Shown one piece after another: positions 8,470-17,858 of a DNA stretch of 64,000 bases. How positions within the stretch are numbered: the first letter of the stretch is position 1; every line of letters begins with the position of its first letter. The DNA is from Candidatus Nitrotoga sp. AM1P. Its GTDB lineage: Bacteria; Pseudomonadota; Gammaproteobacteria; Burkholderiales; Gallionellaceae. A program made the translations under genes and the position numbers. The notes under the pieces are model-generated. The model made no database searches, was not told where the DNA came from, and was given only the letters and a program-made list of their open reading frames with translations. Where the stretch lies: assembly GCF_013168275.1 (NCBI RefSeq), contig NZ_AP019547.1, forward strand, positions 2,418,001 to 2,482,000, in the 5' to 3' direction.

Positions 8470-8537
8470 ACCAGGTCTGAAAAATGCCACTTTTCATGGA
8501 AATCCACTCGCAAGGAGGTTCAGTTTATTTTTTATAA

Positions 8538-8560
8538 TGTCCCGTCAGTGTCCCGCAAAA
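8538..8560. repeat. Right copy of the element-end repeat
   Basis: Contains TGTCCCGTCAG and a second TGTCCC followed by GCAAAA. It matches 1492-1514 at 21 of 23 positions, in the same orientation, about 42 bp inside the right core. Probable recombinase or excisionase arm site. Confidence 0.6.
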
Positions 8561-8564
8561 TAAA

Positions 8565-8594
8565 AATGACCTAGGCGGTTATACCTAAGTCATT
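8565..8594 (-). terminator. Terminator downstream of tRNA-Phe, supplied by the element
   Basis: Stem AATGAC-c-TAGG / CCTA-a-GTCATT with one internal mismatch. On the minus strand it runs into TTTTTATTTT, just after the tRNA 3' end. It differs from the terminator at 1293-1320, consistent with the element bringing its own. Confidence 0.65.
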
Positions 8595-8602
8595 GTTTTG
8601 TT

Positions 8603-8647
8603 TGGTGGCCTGGGGCGGAATCGAACCACCGACACGAGGATCTTCAA
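8603..8647 (-). repeat. Attachment site: intact tRNA-Phe 3' half
   Basis: The right core copy, running from the CCA end into the anticodon loop. Forty-four bases match the left copy. Crossover lies somewhere within this block. Confidence 0.8.
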
Positions 8648-8678
8648 TCCACTGCTCTACCAACTGAGCTACCAGGCC
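8603..8678 (-). tRNA. tRNA-Phe (anticodon GAA)
   Basis: 76 bases including an encoded CCA end. Acceptor stem GGCCTGG / CCAGGCC, D-arm GCTCAGTTGGTAGAGC, anticodon loop TTGAAGA and the usual T-arm with GGTTCGATTCC are all present. The anticodon stem has one T-T mismatch. The 3' half from the anticodon loop onward is repeated at 1327-1372, so this half was probably supplied by the integrated element. Confidence 0.95.
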
Positions 8679-8802
8679 TATGTGAAGGTGCGCATTATAA
8701 CGATAAAACTTAAAAAGGCAATGAGAACGCCTGGTGCAACCCATGTTGCACTTCGAGCTTGAATCCACCTAATGTCAACGTTACTGTTTGCAGATTTTAA
8801 AA

Positions 8803-8829
8803 ACAAACCCCGCACGAGGCAGGGTTTGT
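8803..8829 (-). terminator. groESL terminator
   Basis: Inverted repeat ACAAACCC / GGGTTTGT flanking an 11-base loop, followed on the minus strand by TTTTAAAA. It lies 33 bp past the groEL stop and would end the groES-groEL transcript. Confidence 0.8.
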
Positions 8830-8861
8830 CAGATTCAACAGCAAATATATTGCAACAACAA

Positions 8862-10565
<1,704 letters not shown>

Positions 10566-10568
10566 TCA

Positions 10569-10612
10569 CTTCGGTCGTTACCGAAGGTCACCTCACCCTG
10601 CCGAAGGGCAGG
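10569..10612. repeat. Two hairpins between groES and groEL
   Basis: CTTCGGT / ACCGAAG (10569-10586) and CCTGCC / GGCAGG (10597-10612) form two neighbouring stems in the intercistronic gap. They lack a clear T-run, so mRNA processing or stability, or a small repeat insertion, is more likely than termination. Confidence 0.45.
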
Positions 10613-10631
10613 AAAGACCGACTATCTGGAA

Positions 10632-10922
10632 TTAAATTTCGATTACGCCAATGATTTCTTCTTCGTGCATGGTTATGTATTCTTGGCCTTCTATTTTAAA
10701 AGTTTGACGGGCATGCTTGCCGAACAAAACCTTATCGCCAACTTTTACAGACATCGGGAGGAGTTTGCCGTCATCACTATATTTACCGTTACCTACAGCG
10801 ACGATTACGCCTTGATCAGGCTTCTCGGTAGCAGCATCAGGAATCACAATTCCAGATGCTGTCTTACGTTCTTCTTCCATGCGCTTGATAACAACACGGT
10901 CATGCAAAGGACGGACCAACAT
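10632..10922 (-). CDS. groES: 10-kDa co-chaperonin GroES
   Basis: 96 residues starting [14 protein letters not shown], with the mobile-loop segment ([12 protein letters not shown]) and the VLFGKHA stretch typical of the family. It caps the GroEL ring. AAGGAG lies seven bases before the ATG. First gene of the operon, 49 bp from the CIRCE operator. Confidence 0.98.
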   Translation of the reverse strand: MLVRPLHDRVVIKRMEEERKTASGIVIPDAATEKPDQGVIVAVGNGKYSDDGKLLPMSVKVGDKVLFGKHARQTFKIEGQEYITMHEEEIIGVIEI

Positions 10923-10970
10923 GTTTTATTCTCCTTAAACAAACAATTAACAAAATAACGACATCTCTAG

Positions 10971-10997
10971 TTAGCACTCGATGCCAGAGAGTGCTAA
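10971..10997 (-). promoter_or_regulatory. CIRCE operator (HrcA-binding site)
   Basis: TTAGCACTC, nine-base spacer, GAGTGCTAA: a perfect match to the CIRCE consensus. HrcA bound here would block groESL transcription until heat or unfolded protein titrates GroEL. It lies directly downstream of the -10 box, so it covers the transcription start. Confidence 0.95.
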
Positions 10998-11025
10998 TAA
11001 TAAGGGCGGAACGCACATATTTCAA
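10997..11025 (-). promoter_or_regulatory. Sigma70-type promoter of groESL
   Basis: On the minus strand TTGAAA (11025-11020), 17 bases, then TATTAT (11002-10997). Each box is one or two bases from consensus. It abuts the CIRCE site. No sigma32-type promoter was apparent. Confidence 0.75.
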
Positions 11026-11139
11026 GAGCACAATGAAAATTTCTTTAATGGAGGTTACGAAGGAAGGTTACGGATAACTTGAAGTACAACATCAAACATT
11101 CGCTACGGTATATATACTGTACTCTCAAAAATGCCTTAA

Positions 11140-12460
11140 GGGCACCTCTAAAAATTCATCACCAATCACCCCCTGAGGCATCAGTTACGGCCAGAACTTT
11201 GAGATAATACGTCCATCACCCCGCTACCCAATCCTTCCATGCTCACACCCACATACCCCGGCTTTTTTGATGTTGAGACACGCACCGCCAAGTTGACGGC
11301 GATGGGTGACTCGCTGGTGAAACTCAATGCCCAAATCAACCGGGAAGCCTTTCGACCTGATTTGGCACGGGTGCATGCCAAGGAAAGGAAGAGCAACGCC
11401 GGGGCCAAGCCCATCAATGTGGTGCTCATGTTCAAGATGCTGGCTCTCCAGCACCTGTACAACCTGGCCGACGAAGGGATTGAATACCCAGTCCGCGACC
11501 GGCTCTCCTTCATGCGTTTCCTGGGTCTGCAACTTGAAGACCGGGTGCCCGACGCCAAGACGGTCTGGCTATTCCGGGAACGACTCAAAGACCTGAAGTT
11601 GGCCGAAGACCTGTTTAACCGGTTTCACGAGCAACTGGCAACACATGGCTATGTGACCTGCACTGGCTAGATGATCGACGCTACGTTTGTCGAAGCCCCC
11701 CGGCAGCGCAACAACCGGGAAGAAGACGTCCAGATCAAGGCAGACAAATCTCCTGAGGACTGCTCCGAGAACAAGAAGCGGCAAAAGGATGTGGATGCCC
11801 GCTGGACCAAAAAGAACAACGATACCCACTACGGCTACAAGAACCACATCAACGCGGACGAAACCAACAAATTGGTGCAGGACTACACGGTAACGGACGC
11901 CGCCGTGCATGACAGCCAAGTATTCGAAGTACTTCTAGATCAGACGATAGATAAGGATGGCAAAAAACGTGCGGTTTATGCCGATAGCGCCTACCGTTCC
12001 AGGGGACACGAAGAAAAACTGGCTGCCGACAACATGCCCAGCCAGATTTGCGAGAAGGGTACGCGGGGTCATCCGCTGACGGATGCGCAGAAGGAAACCA
12101 ACCGGGTCAAATCCAAAGTGCGGGCACGGGTTGAGCACGTCTTCGGCGCTCAGACGCAAATGGGCGGGCATATCGTGCACACCATCGGCCTGAGGCGGGC
12201 GCAGGTGAAGATCGGGATGATGAACCTGGTCTACAACATGAAGCGTTTGGTGCAACTGATCGTGCGCGATACGAAGGCGTCCATCCGGGCGGCTTGTGTC
12301 GCCAACGGGATAGGTGCGCCTGCTATGACATAAATAAAGGGGAAACCCAACGAAAAAGGTCTGTCCTGGCGTTTAATCAGCTCGGAAATCAGGTGGCCTC
12401 CTGAAAAAACCAGGAAATATTTAAACCTGGCGGGATTCGTCGCTATTTATAGAGGTGACC
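11140..12460 (+). mobile_element. IS5-family insertion sequence, 1321 bp
   Basis: Imperfect terminal inverted repeats (left GGGCACCTCTAAAAAT, right end read inward GGTCACCTCTATAAAT; 14 of 16 match) are flanked by a 4-bp direct repeat TTAA (11136-11139 and 12461-12464). YTAR-type 4-bp duplications are typical of the IS5 group. The transposase gene inside carries an amber codon, so the copy probably cannot move itself. Confidence 0.85.
11239..12333 (+). pseudogene. IS5-family transposase interrupted by TAG
   Basis: One continuous frame of 365 codons broken only by TAG at 11668-11670. The first part (144 codons with the stop) holds the N-terminal region (SNAGAKP, MFKMLALQHLYNL, DRLSFMRFLGL); the second holds the DDE domain: Asp in IDATFV, Asp in YADSAYRS and Glu in RARVEHVFG. 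The family usually has Gln-Ile-(I/V)-D here, so CAG to TAG is the likely change. The stop falls just before the first catalytic Asp, so neither piece could work alone. Confidence 0.9.
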
Positions 12461-12834
12461 TTAAATGGTATTCTGAACATTTACAATTTTACGTAGAAAC
12501 AAAATTGAAATTTAGGAATAAAATTGAACCAATCAATCTTCCACTCTATTTATTTCACAGTGGATGCCAATTCAATTCCATGGCTGTGGGAGATAAAAAA
12601 TCAGTCGTCAGTTTCAAACCAATAGCTTTATGCTACACAGGCGGCGCCGTGTAGTTGTTCAACAACATGCATAGTATTTGCATCTTCGGAGACGAAGTAA
12701 CATATGGTTACCATATGTGCAACTCGCTTAGCTGCTTGCTGAGGTATTAGGATTATTGCCGATGCAAACATGCGATCTCACCTCGCATCAACGCCGTCGT
12801 GACCACCGTTGAACCTGTGCCCAGGTTTATTATG
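12461..12834. other. Intergenic region with a perfect dyad
   Basis: No confident gene. A frame is open for about 65 codons right after the IS (to TAG near 12654) and joins in frame across the IS target site to a short open stretch on its left side, but has no clear start. ACATATGG-tta-CCATATGT at 12700-12718 is a perfect inverted repeat of operator-like form, facing the bolA-like gene. Confidence 0.4.
12700..12718. promoter_or_regulatory. Perfect inverted repeat, possible operator
   Basis: ACATATGG, three bases, CCATATGT. Eight-base arms with a short spacer suit a dimeric regulator. No known regulator consensus was recognised, and its target gene is unclear. Confidence 0.3.
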
Positions 12835-13101
12835 CTAAGCACTGGGTGGTGTTCTGGTTTTTAAACTGTCGACTGCGTGAACGGGAGCTGCGTCTCCCGC
12901 CATCAAGTGAGCGATCGCACTGTACACCATTCGCTGACTCTCAAGCATGTTTTTACCGGCGAATGCAGGCGACGTCACGTTAATGCTAAAGTGTCCGCCG
13001 CCGCCGCTCACCTCAGCCTGTGAACTAGGAATCTGCCGTTCGATTGCTTCTTGTAGTGCATCAATGACGGAGCCTTTGAAATCAGTAGTGTGGCAAGACA
13101 T
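12835..13101 (-). CDS. BolA-family protein
   Basis: 88 residues from ATG 13101, which has GAGG about seven bases upstream; an upstream TTG in frame is rejected. The BolA signature is seen in TSPAFAGKNMLESQRMVYSAI and in the conserved C-terminal VHAVDSLKTRTP with its His. BolA proteins pair with monothiol glutaredoxins in iron-sulfur handling and also act in stress response. The insert GGGGHFSINV matches the fold's beta-turn region. It is monocistronic here. Which subfamily (BolA or IbaG) is uncertain; the length fits either. Confidence 0.85.
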   Translation of the reverse strand: MSCHTTDFKGSVIDALQEAIERQIPSSQAEVSGGGGHFSINVTSPAFAGKNMLESQRMVYSAIAHLMAGDAAPVHAVDSLKTRTPPSA

Positions 13102-13113
13102 GGTTATCCTCAA

Positions 13114-13409
13114 ATTTTTTTGTAAGTTATGTATAAATGGTATCGAAATATCGAATAGTCAAACGCCATTCACCCTGATCGTAAAGGTTATAGAGATTCT
13201 TGAACTATTATTGACCAATCAAAAATTGTCTGGACTATGAAAATTATAGTAGCAATAGCCAAGCAACTCTTTGGAACTTTAACATTCACTTTACATTTCA
13301 TGCAAGTGAAAGCCTTGTCCAATGTATATGAGGTTGAAGCGAACAAACCGGGATTGAATTCAAGAAATGGGTTGATCATCGCAAGGATGGTGATTAGTGT
13401 TAAGGTTCC
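13114..13409. other. Intergenic region with a dispersed repeat
   Basis: No gene supported; a 60-codon frame here has no family resemblance. It holds one member of an intergenic repeat pair (13311-13391). Confidence 0.4.
13311..13391. repeat. Dispersed intergenic repeat, copy 1
   Basis: Begins AGCCTTGTCCAATGT and ends with a 21-bp block starting GTTGATCATCGC. Both blocks recur exactly, in the same order and orientation, at 17526-17648, with a divergent middle that shares GAGGTTGA. Confidence 0.6.
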
Positions 13410-13955
13410 TCATGGATAAACTGAATTCTCCACTGCCCCTGTAGCATCGATGGGAACGGCAAACTGTCCCGTACGTACTAATCTTATCCGACCACCGTCC
13501 CCGCGTTGGTGGAAATCCACTTTGCCATCGTAAAAACTGACACCCCAAGCAAAGGACGAATTATCTTTTGCAGGCTCAATCGACCAGAAATGTGCAGCAG
13601 GTGTTGGCCATTTCATTGGAAAGATGGCTGTATTAATTGCTGGATTTCTAACACTTGTATCCACAATGCTTGATAGTTCATTTGCAAAGGGCAGACGCCA
13701 AGCTTTACCTGTGGACATCGCTTCGTGTTTAGCCAAGGCTAGCGCTTGATCCCAAGTATAAGCGGTTGCGACCCCGGTACAGCCAGTGGTCGTTGTCAGC
13801 ATGCCCTCAGGACAACGCCGCCAGATTCGGCCAGTCTTGTTGTCAGTGACTTCGCTGCCATTGGTCGATATTTCGAATCGGGGCGGGATTGCAACATCAG
13901 GGTTGTTTGGTTTGGCCTGAATGTCGCTTTGTGGTATGGAGGAGGTAGTTGTCAT
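13410..13955 (-). CDS. DUF1566 (Lcl C-terminal) domain protein
   Basis: 181 residues. The DUF1566 pattern is visible: TDNKTGRIWRRCPEG, a W-D-x-A-L-A-L-A helix, WRLPFANELSSIVD, the NPAINTAIFP segment, FWSIEP and a final RIRLVRTG. Such domains are often in exported or surface proteins related to FimH-like/Lcl folds. Here no signal peptide is visible: the protein starts MTTTSSIPQ, and GGAGAA lies eight bases before that ATG. It may be cytosolic or truncated at the N-terminus. Function unknown. Confidence 0.8.
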   Translation of the reverse strand: MTTTSSIPQSDIQAKPNNPDVAIPPRFEISTNGSEVTDNKTGRIWRRCPEGMLTTTTGCTGVATAYTWDQALALAKHEAMSTGKAWRLPFANELSSIVDTSVRNPAINTAIFPMKWPTPAAHFWSIEPAKDNSSFAWGVSFYDGKVDFHQRGDGGRIRLVRTGQFAVPIDATGAVENSVYP

Positions 13956-14384
13956 GGTTAATATTCTCCGTAGGTTTGGGATAGATTGAGTGCTTCATAA
14001 AATTTGCGTGATGATTGTTCAGAATCTACTTATTGCAAATTATTGCAAAAAATTTTTGCACTCTAATGCAGAGCGGTTATTCATCACGATCCGTGAATTG
14101 AATCAATAGTATTTAGACACACTTACAAATTGCGACGAATCCCATCAAGTTTAAGTTTTTTATGCCGTGAAATGGGTAGGTGTTATTGCTATATCTAGTC
14201 GGTTAATTTTTAGAGGTATCCTAAAAATATTTTAACCGCTTATACTTGGTATTTTAACCATTGGTCGGTATCTGGTCGATGGATTTTGAGGGATGACGGC
14301 TTTCTGGTAAAGTTACGTATAATTGAAAATAGTATTCATAGCCTTCTTTAGTGAGGAGGCGATAGCTAGGAGACGCAAACGTAA
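13956..14384. other. Intergenic region, divergent promoters expected
   Basis: An AT-rich gap between divergent genes (DUF1566 leftward, M23 peptidase rightward). An imperfect A/T dyad around 14044-14061 is present. No gene seen. Confidence 0.4.
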
Positions 14385-15698
14385 ATGCTAAGCCAAAATA
14401 CCCTGACACAAGAAAAAAAATTAAAGCTGCGTTGGCTTGTTGCCTTATCCAGCCTACCTTTGCTTGGCGTGGTCACTGCATTTGGAATTGTACCGCAGTC
14501 TGACAATACCTATACATCTCTTACGATGGTCGCGGAAGAAATCGTCCTGCCTCATGACACTCTAACTATCACTAGCGCCACGAATTTAAAGGCCGCCACA
14601 TTCTGGCGCAATGAGCGTGTGCAACGTGGAGATACAGTAACTGAGCTTTTACGTCGTATGCAAATAGAAGATTCCTCTGCCAGCGAATATCTGCGTCGTG
14701 ATCAAGCTACAGCTTCTTTTCGCCAACTTGCCGTAGGTAAATTCGTGCAAGCTGAAACCAATGCGGATGGTAGTCTGCTGGCGTTACGTTACCTTGATAA
14801 CAACGGCAACCAAGTTGTTATTAACAAAGGTACCGGTGGCCTCAAGACCAACATACAGCCCCCTCTGGTTGAACAACGTCTGCTCATGCATACTGGTGAG
14901 ATCAGTAGTACTCTGTTTGCTGCAACCGATGCAGTTGGCTTGCCGGAATCGACCGCCAACCAATTGGCTGAAATTTTTGGTAGTGATATTGATTTCCATC
15001 GTGATCTGCGCAAAGGGGATAAATTCAGCGTGGTTTACGAAATGGATTATAGCAACGGTGAACCGGTTCGTGCCGGACGCATTCGAGCTGCCGAGTTCAT
15101 CAATCAAGGCCAGAGCTATCGTGTGGTGTATTTCAAAGCTGGCAGTAGTCATGGCGATTATTACACGCCGGATGGTAAGAGCATACGAAAGGCATTTTTG
15201 CGCTCACCACTTGAATTTTCACGCATTAGTTCCGGTTTCAGTCTGTCGCGTTTTCATCCAGTGCTGAACACATGGCGTGCGCATAAAGGCGTGGACTATG
15301 CCGCAGCGCTAGGCACCAAGGTTAAAGTAACTGCCGATGGGACTGTATCCTTTGTCGGTAAACAAGGTGGTTATGGCAATGTTGTGATAGTGGAGCATCA
15401 GAGTCGCCACACTACCGTATATGGACATCTATCTCGTTTTGCTAGCGGCTTGCGTCGTGGCCAGCGTGTGGGGCAGGGGGATATTATTGGCTTTGTTGGT
15501 ATGACTGGCCTGGCCACTGGTCCGCACTTGCATTATGAGTTCATGGTCAATGCTCAACATCGTGATCCCTTGCGTGCTGCATTGCCGGATGCCGTCCCTC
15601 TGGATAACGTGCAGAAGCTTGCCTTCCAAGAAGCTACCCGCAGCCTGACCGTACGCTTGGGTTTATTGCGCGATACTAACTTGGCTAAACTTGACTGA
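14385..15698 (+). CDS. M23-family metallopeptidase (murein endopeptidase)
   Basis: 437 residues: an N-terminal membrane anchor or signal (about 16-36), a linker with LysM/OapA-like opening (RGDTVTELLRRM), a middle domain, then the LytM catalytic domain. Zinc-site motifs are HKGVDYA and HLHYEF, with the first-strand SGFSLSRFHPVL. It would cut peptide cross-links in peptidoglycan in the periplasm, like MepM. Next is anmK, overlapping by eight bases, the usual betaproteobacterial pairing of wall hydrolysis with wall-sugar recycling. No catalytic residue appears lost. Confidence 0.92.
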   Translation: MLSQNTLTQEKKLKLRWLVALSSLPLLGVVTAFGIVPQSDNTYTSLTMVAEEIVLPHDTLTITSATNLKAATFWRNERVQRGDTVTELLRRMQIEDSSASEYLRRDQATASFRQLAVGKFVQAETNADGSLLALRYLDNNGNQVVINKGTGGLKTNIQPPLVEQRLLMHTGEISSTLFAATDAVGLPESTANQLAEIFGSDIDFHRDLRKGDKFSVVYEMDYSNGEPVRAGRIRAAEFINQGQSYRVVYFKAGSSHGDYYTPDGKSIRKAFLRSPLEFSRISSGFSLSRFHPVLNTWRAHKGVDYAAALGTKVKVTADGTVSFVGKQGGYGNVVIVEHQSRHTTVYGHLSRFASGLRRGQRVGQGDIIGFVGMTGLATGPHLHYEFMVNAQHRDPLRAALPDAVPLDNVQKLAFQEATRSLTVRLGLLRDTNLAKLD

Positions 15699-16827
15699 AC
15701 AAAATTACGTTGAGCAAACTCAAATAATTCAGAATCATTCTGAATTATTTATAGGTATTATGTCTGGCACCAGCCTGGACGGAATTGATGTTGTCTTGGT
15801 TGACTTCTCCACTAGTTATCCCAAGTTGCTTGCCACTTACTTTCAAGCTTACGAAAGTAAGCTCAGGGACGCGCTACTAGCCCTGCACCATCCTGCCAAT
15901 GATGAGCTGCATCAGATGTATTTAATTAGTAACGAGTTGGCGAGCTTGTATGCGGCAGCAACAGCAATTTTACTGCGCGCAGCTGATATCACGCTCGATC
16001 AGGTACGTGCTATTGGTTGCCACGGACAAACTATACGTCATCGTCCTAGCGAAGGTTATACCCTGCAACTGGGTAATTCGGCCTTACTGGCCGAATTGAG
16101 CGGTATAACTGTAGTTAGTGATTTCCGCAGTCGTGACATCGCCGCAGGAGGGCAGGGCGCTCCTCTTGTTCCTGCTTTTCACGACAGAGTATTGCGCCAT
16201 CCAAGCATTCATCGTGTTATTGTCAACATCGGTGGCATCAGCAACCTGACTAATCTGCCACCCAAACGCCAAACTACAGGTTTCGATTGTGGCCCGGGCA
16301 ACTTGTTGATGGATGCATGGGTTGTGCTACACTGCGGAGAGCTTTACGATCGAAATGGTGCGTGGGCGGACAGCGGGCAGATCATTCCAGCGCTGCTACA
16401 GAAGTTGCTGGACGAACCTTTTTTACATGCCGTGCCGCCGAAAAGCAGCGGGCGTGATTTGTTTAGCCTAGCCTGGCTGAAGAGCAAACTACGTGGTGAC
16501 GAAGCGTCTGTCGATGTGCAGGCTACTTTGCTCGCATTTAGCAGCCGCGTTATTTCAGATGCAATCCATTGTTTTTGTGACGGTGCGCAAGAGATTTATT
16601 TGTGTGGTGGTGGCGCACATAATCAAGCTTTAGTACAAAACCTGCGCATCTCTTTGCCGGAGTGCCGCATTCAAGCGACTGATACACTAGGCATGGGAGT
16701 TGATTGGCTAGAGGCTATCGCTTTTGCTTGGCTGGCACAGCAATGTTTATATGGTGATCCCGTCAATTTGACCGCTGTTACTGGTGCACGTCACCCTTGC
16801 ATACTTGGCGCTATTTATTCGGCTTAA
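15691..16827 (+). CDS. anmK: Anhydro-N-acetylmuramic acid kinase
   Basis: 378 residues. AnmK opens and phosphorylates 1,6-anhydro-MurNAc from cell-wall turnover. Motifs include GIMSGTSLDGIDVVLVDF, GCHGQTIRH, SDFRSRDIAAGGQGAPL, NIGGISNLT and GFDCGPGN. No ATG precedes the SGTSLDG motif other than its own Met, so the TTG at 15691, overlapping the M23 stop, is the likely start and gives an extension of about 16 residues. A perfect 29-bp palindrome lies in that extension. The nucleotide and sugar sites look complete. Confidence 0.93.
   Translation: MTEQNYVEQTQIIQNHSELFIGIMSGTSLDGIDVVLVDFSTSYPKLLATYFQAYESKLRDALLALHHPANDELHQMYLISNELASLYAAATAILLRAADITLDQVRAIGCHGQTIRHRPSEGYTLQLGNSALLAELSGITVVSDFRSRDIAAGGQGAPLVPAFHDRVLRHPSIHRVIVNIGGISNLTNLPPKRQTTGFDCGPGNLLMDAWVVLHCGELYDRNGAWADSGQIIPALLQKLLDEPFLHAVPPKSSGRDLFSLAWLKSKLRGDEASVDVQATLLAFSSRVISDAIHCFCDGAQEIYLCGGGAHNQALVQNLRISLPECRIQATDTLGMGVDWLEAIAFAWLAQQCLYGDPVNLTAVTGARHPCILGAIYSA
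15722..15750. repeat. Perfect 29-bp palindrome inside the start of anmK
   Basis: Arms of 14 bases around a single C at 15736, beginning AAATAATTCAG and ending CTGAATTATTT. It lies between the M23 peptidase stop and the conserved part of anmK, within its N-terminal codons. It could slow transcript or ribosome passage or bind a dimeric protein. Confidence 0.7.
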
Positions 16828-17044
16828 TTTTATACAATCACGTCTGGCATAGTCAGCAGCAAGCAGTATAAATTTGGTACGCTCCACTTACCTGTCGTTG
16901 TTAGAATGACGACGGGTAGATAGTGGATGTCTAGAGTTGATTTTAAGGCCACACGTTCAACGCTGATTGCATGATCTGCAAGAATGACAAAATAAACAGT
17001 TTGTTAACTGTGCAACACTACATAACACATTTATCTTATGTTGG

Positions 17045-17395
17045 TTAAACTGAAAAAGATGATCCACAACCACAGGTAGAGGTAGCGCCCGGGTTCTTGA
17101 TGACGAATTGCGAACCTTCTAACCCATCCTGATAATCAATTTCTGCGCCCACTAGATACTGGAAGCTCATCGGGTCAATTAACAGCTGTACACCATTTTT
17201 ATTCAGTATGGTGTCATCTTCATTGGTTATTTCATCTAAAGTAAAACCATATTGAAAGCCGGAACAGCCACCACCGCTTACGGCAATTCGCAGCTTCAAG
17301 TTAGCATTATCTTCCTCTTCAATCATTTCTTTAACCTTGTTGGCCGCACTGTCGGTAAACACCAGTGGATCTTGCATTTCCGTTACTTCGTTCAT
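17045..17395 (-). CDS. erpA: Iron-sulfur cluster insertion protein ErpA
   Basis: 116 residues of the A-type carrier family. Three cluster-binding cysteines are present: [10 protein letters not shown] and the C-terminal CGCG. ErpA hands Fe-S clusters to essential apoproteins. It faces anmK, the usual neighbour in betaproteobacteria. Acidic loop EEEDNAN and end GCGSSFSV are typical. Confidence 0.95.
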   Translation of the reverse strand: MNEVTEMQDPLVFTDSAANKVKEMIEEEDNANLKLRIAVSGGGCSGFQYGFTLDEITNEDDTILNKNGVQLLIDPMSFQYLVGAEIDYQDGLEGSQFVIKNPGATSTCGCGSSFSV

Positions 17396-17525
17396 GACTA
17401 CCTCCGTAAAATTAGTTTAACTAATCATTTCCCACTATGTAGATTGAATACCATAGTTTATTAATAATAGGAATTGATGCTTAATGGGTTTATGATACTT
17501 GAAATTAAGTTGGTACGCCATATTT

Positions 17526-17648
17526 AGCCTTGTCCAATGTGACATGTGCTTGAATGAGAGTTATATTTTCAATGGATAATGAGTCTGAAGTGACCCAGTT
17601 GAGGTTGAATTGAATGAAGTAAGTTAAGTTGATCATCGCAAGGATGGT
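17526..17648. repeat. Dispersed intergenic repeat, copy 2
   Basis: Shares the exact 15-bp and 21-bp blocks of copy 1 (13311-13391) at its two ends, with a longer, divergent middle. Confidence 0.6.
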
Positions 17649-17802
17649 AATCAGCATGAACGAAACAGAGCTTTGTACGATTGAGCAATTTTCCAGCGCC
17701 TGTACTTGGAAATCTGCCTATTGCGTCATGGCTCATCTTAGCTATATAAAGCTGCCATCTACCATACCAAATATGGTACTGGTTTATTATAGCGGGCTTT
17801 GG

Positions 17803-17821
17803 TATAATGCGATTAATTCTC
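17803..17821 (+). promoter_or_regulatory. Possible Fur box over a -10 element
   Basis: A 19-base site containing TATAATGCGATTAATTCTC matches the Fur consensus at 13 of 19 positions by eye and overlaps the TATAAT of a likely promoter 50 bases before the PepSY gene. The -35 is weak. Iron control fits the operon's predicted role but is an inference. Confidence 0.35.
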
Positions 17822-17858
17822 ACTATCATCAAAAATTAAAGCTTCTCCACAAGGTTCA

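Larger units (their letters stand above)
1327..8647. mobile_element. Integrative element in the 3' half of tRNA-Phe
   Basis: About 7.3 kb bounded by direct copies of the tRNA-Phe 3' half (1327-1372 and 8603-8647). A tyrosine integrase (7202-8308) lies next to the intact tRNA, as is usual for tRNA-targeting islands. A second near-identical 23-bp repeat lies inside each end (1492-1514 and 8538-8560). Contents include small overlapping genes, a helix-turn-helix protein, a terminase-small-subunit pseudogene, a MORN-type pseudogene, and a metK + DUF3293 pair. No capsid, tail or conjugation gene is present, so it resembles a phage-satellite-like or cryptic island. The two broken genes suggest partial decay, although the integrase is intact. 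Confidence 0.85.
17396..17858. other. Intergenic region with repeat and control sites
   Basis: No gene supported. It holds copy 2 of a dispersed repeat (17526-17648), a dyad TACCATA / TATGGTA near 17759-17777, and a Fur-like site over a TATAAT box before the redox operon. Confidence 0.45.

Noticed and set aside
8312..8497. Minus-strand ORF of 61 codons beside the integrase
   Set aside because: AT-rich composition, odd residue content and position in the att arm region point to chance.
13237..13419. Small plus-strand ORF of 60 codons
   Set aside because: No family resemblance or ribosome site; most of it lies in the dispersed intergenic repeat.
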